From an uncultured Flavobacteriales bacterium (GTDB taxonomy: Bacteria > Bacteroidota > Bacteroidia > Flavobacteriales_G > Salibacteraceae): a DNA stretch of 64,000 nucleotides. The stretch spans positions 248,001 through 312,000 of the forward strand of contig CALSRJ010000002.1 of NCBI GenBank assembly GCA_943788725.1, written 5' to 3'. The notes below the pieces were generated by a model that did no database searches, had not been told where the DNA came from, and saw only the letters and a program-made list of their open reading frames with translations. The translations under genes were made by a program, and so were the position numbers. Shown here piece after piece: positions 9,299 through 17,400 of this stretch (its first letter is position 1; each line of letters opens with the position of its first letter).

Positions 9299-10569
9299 TG
9301 GACATGGATGATATGATCGTATTCAAGTTCGGGGGGGCATCTGTGCAAAACGCGGATGCAGTGCGTAACATGGCCAGCATCCTTCACAATGCACCAGCCA
9401 CGCGTAAGGTCATTGTTGTTTCTGCCATGGACAAAACCACCAACAAACTAGAGGCCGTGGTACAGGCATTCGTCTCAAAGGGAGATTGGAAAACACCCTT
9501 GGAAGGAGTCTTCAACTTCCACAGACAAGTCCTGATTGATCTGCTCGATACAGACGAAAACGATGCTGGGCAATCCTTGAAAAAAGTAAAGCATTACGCC
9601 TTTACCTTTCTGGAGCAAGACGAAGGTTCGGATATCAACTTCATCTACGATCAGATTGTTGCACTAGGGGAAATCCTATCCACAAAAATCATCTCCAGCT
9701 TTCTCGCCAACGAGGGTATCGATGTCATCTGGTCAGATGCCCGCAAGCTGATTCAAACCGACAACACCTACCGTGACGCGCGTGTGGATTGGAAGCATAC
9801 CACAGGAAAAATCCAAGAATATTGGCAAGAGAACGCACCGCATTCGATGGTAACACAAGGGTTCATTGGAGGTGGAGAGCACCAGAGGATGACAACCCTC
9901 GGAAGAGAAGGGTCTGATTTTTCCGCCGCGATCTTTGCCTATGCATTGGACGCTAAATCAGTGACCATTTGGAAGGACGTACCAGGCATGCTCAATGCAG
10001 ATCCCAAACTCTTTACCAACACTTCGCTATTGCCCAATATTTCTTATCGAGAAGCCATTGAATTGAGCTATTATGGAGCTTCTGTGATTCATCCGAAGAC
10101 GATCAAGCCGCTTGAAAATAAAAACATTCCGCTCTACGTCAAAAGCTTCCTTGAACCATCAGAGCCCGGCACACTCATCAATGACAACACTTCTGAAGAC
10201 AGCAAGATTCCTAGCTACATCTTCAAAACAGACCAAGTTTTGTTATCGATTTCAAGTCGTGATTTTTCCTTCATTGTAGAGGAACACATGAGCGAAATCT
10301 TCGCCTGCTTCGCAAGCCACAAACTCAAGATTCAGACGATGCAAAACTCTGCAATCAGTCTGTCGGTGAGTGTCTCTGATCAACGGTCACAGATCGAAGC
10401 CTTGATAGAAGACCTCCAGAAAGACTATCAAGTACTTTACAACGATGGCCTTGAGTTATTGACCATCCGTCACTACAACGAAAAAATCGTTGCGGAATTG
10501 GTCAAGGGAAAAGAGGTGATGCTGCAACAAAAGACGCGTCACACCATGCGTCTGCTCATGCGCGCCTGA
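9295..10569 (+). CDS. Aspartate kinase (monofunctional)
   Basis: A 424-residue aspartokinase catalysing the first step of the lysine/threonine/methionine pathway. Near the N-terminus is IVFKFGGASVQNADAVRNM (kinase KFGG motif); TTLGREGSDFSAAIFAYAL (about residues 200-218) is the nucleotide/aspartate site; SYYGASVIHPKTIKPL is a strong family signature. Two C-terminal ACT-like segments (about residues 310-424) suggest allosteric feedback. No homoserine dehydrogenase domain is attached. An in-frame ATG at 9316, just before IVFKFGG, is an alternative start. The 3' end overlaps the convergent dehydrogenase gene by 14 nt. Confidence 0.93.
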   Translation: MMDMDDMIVFKFGGASVQNADAVRNMASILHNAPATRKVIVVSAMDKTTNKLEAVVQAFVSKGDWKTPLEGVFNFHRQVLIDLLDTDENDAGQSLKKVKHYAFTFLEQDEGSDINFIYDQIVALGEILSTKIISSFLANEGIDVIWSDARKLIQTDNTYRDARVDWKHTTGKIQEYWQENAPHSMVTQGFIGGGEHQRMTTLGREGSDFSAAIFAYALDAKSVTIWKDVPGMLNADPKLFTNTSLLPNISYREAIELSYYGASVIHPKTIKPLENKNIPLYVKSFLEPSEPGTLINDNTSEDSKIPSYIFKTDQVLLSISSRDFSFIVEEHMSEIFACFASHKLKIQTMQNSAISLSVSVSDQRSQIEALIEDLQKDYQVLYNDGLELLTIRHYNEKIVAELVKGKEVMLQQKTRHTMRLLMRA

Positions 10570-11506
10570 AAAGGTCGAGGATCTTTTCGGCCAGCACCCT
10601 CGATAGCTTCTCATAAGATTGAACCGTTAATCCAGCAATGTGCGGGGTCAACAGCACCTTAGGGTGTGCCATAAGCGCCTTCGCTTCTTCTGGCAAGGAT
10701 TCAACTGGAGGCATCTTCAAAGTTTCGGATTCATATTCCAATACATCCAGACAAGCACCTTTCACAATACCTCGGTTCAATGCTTTCACAAGACTCTTCG
10801 TATGCACTATGCCGCCGCGAGATGTATTGATCAAGTGAATCGGCTGTTTGAATCGCTCAAGCCATTCCTCGTTCACCAAATGGTGTGTTTCCTCCTTATA
10901 CGGAAGGTGAAGGCTCACGACATCCGCACGCTCAAAAACGGTCTGCATGGAAACAGCTTCTACTGCTTTATCGTCCAGTACTTCTTTGTACTTGTCGTAG
11001 GCGATGATGCTGACTTGAAATCCCGCCAATACACGCGCAAAGGCCGACCCTGTATTACCGAAACCGATGATGGCTACTGTCTTTCCAGCAAGCTCCTCGC
11101 CTTCGTTCTGCTTGCGTAGCCACTGCCCGCTACGCACTTCTTGATCTGATGTATGAATGTTGTTAAACAAGCTCAGAAGCGACCCGATAGCATGCTCAGC
11201 AACGGCTTGTCGATTGCCTTCAGGGGAACTCAAGACATAGATGCCTTTCTGCTCGGCGCACTTCACATCAATATGCTCCAATCCCGCGCCTACACGACCG
11301 ATGAATTTTAGCTGGGGGTTCGCCTCGATCATTTCTCGATCAACCGCTACACCGCTCCTCAAAACCAATCCTTCATATGCCGTCAAGTGCTGCATTACCT
11401 GATCTCGTCCTCGGTTGTCTTTGTCCAACACATCGCACGTCATTCCCTCAGCGCGCAGCATAGACACCAAGACTTCATGGATCGTGTCGATTACGAGGAC
11501 CTTCAT
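10556..11506 (-). CDS. serA: D-isomer specific 2-hydroxyacid dehydrogenase, likely D-3-phosphoglycerate dehydrogenase
   Basis: A 316-residue NAD-dependent dehydrogenase of the SerA/2-hydroxyacid family. The Rossmann motif is GKTVAIIGFGNTGSAFARVL (about residues 142-161). Catalytic residues fit: Arg in INTSRGGIV, the Glu in the YESE region and His in LTPHIAGLT. It lacks the C-terminal ACT domain of E. coli SerA, as in short bacterial SerA enzymes. The likely reaction is 3-phosphoglycerate to 3-phosphohydroxypyruvate, although other 2-hydroxyacids are possible. It overlaps the upstream OmpA-like gene by 4 nt. Confidence 0.82.
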   Translation of the reverse strand: MKVLVIDTIHEVLVSMLRAEGMTCDVLDKDNRGRDQVMQHLTAYEGLVLRSGVAVDREMIEANPQLKFIGRVGAGLEHIDVKCAEQKGIYVLSSPEGNRQAVAEHAIGSLLSLFNNIHTSDQEVRSGQWLRKQNEGEELAGKTVAIIGFGNTGSAFARVLAGFQVSIIAYDKYKEVLDDKAVEAVSMQTVFERADVVSLHLPYKEETHHLVNEEWLERFKQPIHLINTSRGGIVHTKSLVKALNRGIVKGACLDVLEYESETLKMPPVESLPEEAKALMAHPKVLLTPHIAGLTVQSYEKLSRVLAEKILDLFRRA

Positions 11507-11976
11507 TCTACAACGGTCTTCACGACGCTCACTGCGACCCGACGGTTCTTCTGATTGGCGACGTCTCGTTCCACTTTAGATGGTAGGCTCAGGATGACAC
11601 TTTCCGAGAGGATGGGATGATTGTGGGCACTGTTTTCGGTTTGTATACGCAAGGCATCTACACCCCTGTCCACCAAGGCTTGCTTCACCGTTTCCGCTCG
11701 TTGCACTCCCAATGCCTGATCTTCATTCAAAGCAGTATGACCTGTAAGCAGAATCACCAGCGTTGGATTGAGTTCCATAATCTTAGCCAAAGAACGGAGG
11801 ATGACCTCATCGGTCAGGGTATCTGATTGGGTATAACTCCCTGTATTAGAATAACTGCGATTGGCGTCAGCAAATGCCGTGGAATGTTCTTGAAAACTAA
11901 TGGGTGGCAATTTCCGGCCTTGGGCCAACCCTGGCATCACCAGCAGCGAAAAGATGATTGCAACCAAGAACCGCAT
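11503..11976 (-). CDS. Periplasmic OmpA-like (peptidoglycan-associating) domain protein
   Basis: From the ATG at 11976 this is a 157-residue secreted protein: MRFLVAIIFSLLVMPGLAQ is a signal peptide. The remainder contains an OmpA C-terminal-like pattern: an opening strand (ISFQEHSTAF), a helix, VILLTGHTALNEDQALGVQRAETVKQALVDRGV and the closing KNRRVAVSVV. TGHTA...Q-RAE..K..L...GV corresponds to the conserved core that binds diaminopimelate-type peptidoglycan. The longer start at 12003 would overlap mgtE and lengthen the N-terminus ahead of the signal sequence, so 11976 is preferred. Confidence 0.72.
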   Translation of the reverse strand: MRFLVAIIFSLLVMPGLAQGRKLPPISFQEHSTAFADANRSYSNTGSYTQSDTLTDEVILRSLAKIMELNPTLVILLTGHTALNEDQALGVQRAETVKQALVDRGVDALRIQTENSAHNHPILSESVILSLPSKVERDVANQKNRRVAVSVVKTVVE

Positions 11977-11980
11977 ACCG

Positions 11981-13333
11981 CTATATATAAAGAAGGTGGC
12001 CAATCATGAAGTATACAAACAGCCCAAATACGTCATTCACGGTAGTTATGAACGGCCCGGTAGCCAATGCAGGATCTATGTCGTACCTATCCAAGAGCAA
12101 GGGAACAAACGTCCCGAAGAGCGTGGCAATGATGATTACGCTTAAGAGTGCAATACTCACGGTATAACTCAGATCCAGAGAATCACCAAAGGCAAGGTTA
12201 TAAACGAAAATCAACGCAGCGCAGACAATTCCGTTCAGCAAGCCGACCATGAACTCCTTTCCTAACTTTGGCAATATTCCAGACATTCCCATAGACTTAT
12301 TAGCCAGTCCTTGAACAATGATCGCAGAAGACTGCACCCCTGCATTACCTCCCATCGCCGCGATAAGCGGGATGAAAAACGCCATCTCAGGATATAATTG
12401 CAAGTCCCCTTCGTAGAGCTCAATGACTCGGGCACCCATGACTCCGCCAATAAGGCCGATAAGCAGCCAAGGCAAGCGAGCCCGCGTCAATCGATACACG
12501 GTATCAGAAGAATCTACATCACCAGAGATACCAGAAGCCAATGCATAATCGCGTTCCGCCTCTTCCCTGATCACATCTACAACGTCGTCAATGGTAATCC
12601 GACCTTGTAGTCTTCCCAATTCGTCCACAACAGGCAGCGCGACCAGGTCATACTTCTCCATCATGCTGGCAATCTCCTCCTGATCTTCGTCCACGCCTAC
12701 GGATCGAATCTTCGAGTCGTAGATATCAGCAATACGTGTTTTGAGCGGCGTGAGCAACAGGCGCTTTATCGGCAATCTACCGACCAGACAGCCATCATCA
12801 TCCACTACATAGACCGTGTAAACATGTTCGATTGCTTCGGCCTGCTTCCGCATTTCCTTGACCGAATTGGAAACCGTCCAATTGATATTGACTTTGATCA
12901 ACTCCTTCGCCATGAGCGAGCCCGCAGTACCTTCTTCATAATGGAGCAGGTCAACAATATCTTCCGCCTGCTGGCGGTCTTCAAGCAAGGATATGATCTC
13001 CTCTTTCTGCTCTTGCGAAAAGAGGTTCAACATATCGGCCGCATCGTCACTGTCGAGGTTATCGATCAGCTGTTCGGCAATCTCTTTCGAGGACAATGAA
13101 GCAAGGAATTTATCCCTACGATCCTCTTCCATGTGGGTGAGAACATCGGAGGCTCGATCGGCATCCAAAACTTTATACACCACCGTAGACTCCTCGACGT
13201 CCAGTTCACCGAGAACCTCGCCCAAGTCGGCAGGGTGCAAGTCCTGAAGAAGATCGATCAATGCAATCTCGTCATTCCTTACAATGGCCTCTTTGAGGTC
13301 CTCAATATATTTTTTGGTCAGCTCGAACTGCAT
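11981..13333 (-). CDS. mgtE: Magnesium transporter MgtE
   Basis: A 450-residue Mg2+ channel/transporter. Domains in order: an MgtE N-terminal helical superhelix (about 1-130, with LQDLHPADLGEVLGELD and LDSDDAADML), a tandem CBS region (about 130-255, with GTAGSLMAKELIKV and VALPVVDELGRLQGRITIDDVVDVI), a connecting helix and five membrane segments (about 285-450), including AAMGGNAGVQSSAIIVQGLA, the usual pore-lining sequence. The N and CBS domains sense cytosolic Mg2+ and close the channel in this family. Middle gene of a compact minus-strand run (DUF4286, rsmA, mgtE, OmpA-like, serA). Confidence 0.95.
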   Translation of the reverse strand: MQFELTKKYIEDLKEAIVRNDEIALIDLLQDLHPADLGEVLGELDVEESTVVYKVLDADRASDVLTHMEEDRRDKFLASLSSKEIAEQLIDNLDSDDAADMLNLFSQEQKEEIISLLEDRQQAEDIVDLLHYEEGTAGSLMAKELIKVNINWTVSNSVKEMRKQAEAIEHVYTVYVVDDDGCLVGRLPIKRLLLTPLKTRIADIYDSKIRSVGVDEDQEEIASMMEKYDLVALPVVDELGRLQGRITIDDVVDVIREEAERDYALASGISGDVDSSDTVYRLTRARLPWLLIGLIGGVMGARVIELYEGDLQLYPEMAFFIPLIAAMGGNAGVQSSAIIVQGLANKSMGMSGILPKLGKEFMVGLLNGIVCAALIFVYNLAFGDSLDLSYTVSIALLSVIIIATLFGTFVPLLLDRYDIDPALATGPFITTVNDVFGLFVYFMIGHLLYI

Positions 13334-13361
13334 GATCCTGTGATGGCGATCAAAAGTAAGA

Positions 13362-14132
13362 TTATTTGCTCGGGGCCAAGGCCAGGGTCAACGTAACAAA
13401 GTCTGAATAGTGCAGCTGTTCAGGTCGCATGGTAAGATACTTCTCGATACTCGAAGGCACGGGATCAGGGATCAGATCTTTGAGGGATTTACGGATCATT
13501 TTCCGACGCTGATTGAATCCTCGTTTCACAATGGAGAAGAATTGCTTTTCGTCGCAAGGAAGGTCAATCTTCTCTTTTCGGATCATTCGAAGCACTCCAC
13601 TTTCCACTTTTGGAGCCGGCTCAAAGCTGCGTGCATCAACTGTAAAAAGGTATTCTACATCATAGAACGCCTGAGTGAGTACACTCAATATACCGTAAAC
13701 CCGACTTCCTTCTTTGGAAGCAATTCGCTGTGCCACTTCTTTTTGAAACATACCTACCAAACACGTCACTTCTGTCCTACGCTCCAGCATCTTGAAGACA
13801 ATCTGAGAGGATATATTGTAAGGGAAATTGCCGATGATGGCATGGGGGCCATCGATGTTATATTGTAGGAAGTCTTGCGCGATCACTTGGTCGCGATGCA
13901 TCGGGAAATGCTCTTTCAAATGGGCAATAGATTCAAGGTCGACGTCAAAGAGTTTCACATTTGGATAGCGCTCGAGTAAATACTTGGAGAGCACGCCATC
14001 ACCAGGGCCTACCTCAATAAGTTGCTCGTCCTTCAGCGGAGGCAAGGCATCAACAATCGCTTTTGCGACTTCCTCATCTCTGAGAAAATGCTGGCCGAGG
14101 TGCTTTTTCGCACGTACTGGTCCAGCCATCAA
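13362..14132 (-). CDS. rsmA: 16S rRNA (adenine(1518)-N(6)/adenine(1519)-N(6))-dimethyltransferase
   Basis: A 256-residue SAM-dependent methyltransferase (KsgA/RsmA) that dimethylates two adjacent adenosines in the 3' hairpin of 16S rRNA. Seen: the N-terminal KKHLGQHFLRDEEVA, the SAM motif EVGPGDGVLSKYLL (about residues 41-54), an acidic DVDLESI ribose-binding loop and the catalytic NFPYNISSQIVFKML. The C-terminal rRNA-binding part follows (RRKMIRKSL). The start overlaps the end of the DUF4286 gene by 4 nt. The rsmA-mgtE order is common in Bacteroidota. Confidence 0.95.
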   Translation of the reverse strand: MMAGPVRAKKHLGQHFLRDEEVAKAIVDALPPLKDEQLIEVGPGDGVLSKYLLERYPNVKLFDVDLESIAHLKEHFPMHRDQVIAQDFLQYNIDGPHAIIGNFPYNISSQIVFKMLERRTEVTCLVGMFQKEVAQRIASKEGSRVYGILSVLTQAFYDVEYLFTVDARSFEPAPKVESGVLRMIRKEKIDLPCDEKQFFSIVKRGFNQRRKMIRKSLKDLIPDPVPSSIEKYLTMRPEQLHYSDFVTLTLALAPSK

Positions 14133-14428
14133 ATAATCTCCAAGAGGGTTCTGAACGCCACAAATCGGTCTTTGTATCGCTCCGCATGTTCACGCTGAAG
14201 TTCAGGAGCATGTGTTGCGTAATAGGTCTCCAAGCTCGTCATACTCTCGCACTTATATTGGATAGCATAGGTGACCCCGTCTTCATCATCTACCAGCACC
14301 TTCGCCACTTGATGATCAATAAAATGACCCGTAGCCAGCACATCTGGAATGTGTTTTTGCTTCATCCACTCCAACCATTCGTCGTGGGCATCGTTATCGA
14401 CCTTGACGGTCACGTTGTAAATGATCAT
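14129..14428 (-). CDS. DUF4286 family protein
   Basis: A 99-residue small cytosolic protein starting MIIYNVTVKVDNDAHDEWLEWMKQKHIPDVLATG, which is the hallmark of the DUF4286 family in Bacteroidota. The pattern looks like a dimeric alpha/beta-barrel (ferredoxin-like) fold. No function is known to me. It is translationally coupled to rsmA (ATGA overlap), an association often seen in this phylum. Confidence 0.82.
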   Translation of the reverse strand: MIIYNVTVKVDNDAHDEWLEWMKQKHIPDVLATGHFIDHQVAKVLVDDEDGVTYAIQYKCESMTSLETYYATHAPELQREHAERYKDRFVAFRTLLEII

Positions 14429-14456
14429 GGCGCTAAGGTAGTAAGCTGTGGCTTAA

Positions 14457-17400
14457 TCAATCCAGGATAACGAACTTCAAGCTGATCGGCTCCGAGCCCC
14501 TTGCCGTTAGAAAGTACACCCCAGGAGCCAAGCCAGACACTTCTACAATTTCATTACCGCTGCTCTGCAGTGAGCGCACCTCCTGCCCAATGGCATTTCT
14601 GACCTTGAGCATTTGGACACCTGCACTGTTAACGCGAATAAAGACAGAGCCAAAGGATGGGTTTGGATACACCTCGAAAAGACCATCGATCACACGAACA
14701 TCGTTGATCAACACTTCTCTCGCTTCACTGTGAGAGGTCGTTCCATTGTAATCCACCTGTCGGAGTCGATAGAAAGACCTACCCATGAGGGGGGCTTGAT
14801 CCAAATATTCGTAGTACAACGTGATGGCGGAATTTCCTGCTCCAGCCACCTTTCTGATATCATCCCAATGACTCATGTCGGATGATCTTTCCACCATGAA
14901 ATGATCGTTGTTGATTTCTGAAGCGGTTGACCAAGTCACATTCACCTCATTTTGTGAAATGGCGTGCGCATCAAAGTCGAGCAATTCGACAGGAAGGATG
15001 ACCGAATTGGTCCCAACGGAGTAGGCAAGTCCTCCTCCCGTGAAGGAAGAAGCACTGAATTGGGCAAAATTGAATCCATCCTCAGTACCCGTAGCTGTAG
15101 GAAACCACTCCGTAGAATTGGCTATTCCTTCATCGGTAAGGTCTGTCGTACCCGGATCAAAGGTTCCGCTGTTCATGGCAAACCATCTAAGTCCCGAGAC
15201 AAAATTAGTTCCACCTGCATTCGTAGCATTCCACCGCTGAGCTACTGCAAGCATGGTGTCAGCATCAGCCTGGTCGTAGTAGAACCGTATGTTGACATTG
15301 CCGTTCAACGTTCCACTGGTTACAGAAATGTTGTAATACCTTCCCATAACAAACGTCGCATCTTCATTGGGTATATCCTCGGCGCTGTAAACCCCTGCCT
15401 CCGTTTGAGGGTTTGATGAAGCCGTTAACGAAACCGTTAAAGCAAATGCATTGGTATTGCCACCTGCAGGGGTATGTTCAACAGCAAAAAGTAATTCCGT
15501 TGGATCCGCAGGATTGTAGTAATACGTCCAATCCGCATCCATCTGACAGAAATTGGTCAAGGAAGAAGTGCCGTTCAATGGCGCCATGACAACACTTCCG
15601 TCAGCGCACGGAGCCTCCCTCCAATCTCGCTCTGAAGTACCATCGTCCGTATTCGGGAAATCCAATGCATCCTGAGCATTGTTAGACGGGTTAGTTGTTT
15701 CATTGATGGTAGCGACGTTGTCAAAATTGTCGTCCAATCCATCGCCATCAGTGTCGCTATTCGCAGGCGAGGTATTTGCAACTCCATCGCCGTCGGTATC
15801 CCATCCTTCGATCAAGTCAGATTCACCGTCGTCGTCAGTATCGGTGTCCATGTAGTCGGGCGTACCGTCGCCATCTGTGTCTACCGGGGTCAAATACGTA
15901 CCGCCATTATCCGGGTCAAAAACGTTCGAAATACCATCTCCATCCGTATCTGCGGCGCTTGCCTGCAGGGGTGTGCCAGTAGTCGCTTGAAGTTCGATGT
16001 TGTCGATGATGCCATCGCCATCCGCGTCGATATCCAATACATCCATGTTACCTGCACCATCGGTATCGGTCAATGGAAGCGGTGTTCCGGTAGTTACCTC
16101 TCCACCGCCGCTGCCGCTATCGATATCATCTAGTGCATCCGCAAGGCCATCATTGTCAGCGTCGACCATGGAACTCGCGTCCCCTGCCGTTGGGTAATCT
16201 ACCTCACCGTCTTGGTTCGCATCCGATCCTCCGACTTCTAAAACATCAACGATGCCATCATTGTCGGAATCCTTATCCAAGTGATTAGGGATGCCGTCGC
16301 GATCAAAATCATACACGTCTGCAATTCCATCTCCATTAGCATCGGTGTAGTCTGTCAGGCTTCCATCACCACCATTTCCGGCATCAGATACGTCCAGCCA
16401 ATTTGGGAATTCATCTCCATCTTCATTGCCGTCTGGATCATAACCAAGCGCCTCATCTACATCCGGCACGCCGTCATTGTCATCATCGAGGTCTAGGTGA
16501 TCAGATACCCCATCTTCATCGGTGTCTTTGTTATCCCTCCAATCTCTGTCGCCTCCTGGGTTATGAACGTCAGGGTGACTGGAAGGTGTCAAGGAAGAAT
16601 TCGTTGCGTCCGTGCTGGCCGTATTGTTGTCCCATCCGTCGATCAGTCCATCGACGTCAACATCCGTAGCACCTCCAGATACTCCGGTATTCGCAGGGCT
16701 CGTGGCGTCCGGGAGACCATCACCATTCATATCATGCCCTTCCACCTCGTCAGGATAGGTATCATCGTCAGAATCAAGGTCTACATAATCTGCGTCTCCA
16801 TCAGAATCGGTATCGGTTGGAACCACATACGTTCCGCCGTTGTCGCCATCGTAAGCATTGTCTAATCCATCGCCATCGGTATCCACTCCTGAAGGCGCGG
16901 AGAAGCCGCTGGTTGTTTGACCTTCAATATTATCGGTAATGCCATCATTATCAGCGTCTATGTCAAGGGCGTTGTACAAACTGTCGGAATCCGTATTGGC
17001 ATTTGGATACGTATCGGGTGCTCCATCTCCATTGGCATCAGCACCTGTAACCACCAAGGCGGAGGCTGTATTTTCTGCGGTGCCGTCGTTTCCGACATCT
17101 CCGTCTACGTCGTCGGCATAACCATCGCCGTCTGTGTCGGTTCCCGTTCCATTCACCTGGCCATCAGAATTGGCATCTGCACCTCCACTTTCGAGTACAT
17201 CAGAAATACCGTCTTCGTCGCTGTCTAGGTCAAGTTGCTTTGGAATACCATCTCCGTCAAAATCATCCGAAACAACCGAGTTGGGCTTTCCATCACTATC
17301 CGTATCCGAGCCAGTAACTTGCAACGCATTGACTTGGTTCCCTCCATCGCTGTCGTCCGCCAAAACCAACACATTTGACGGGTCTCCATCCACAACATCG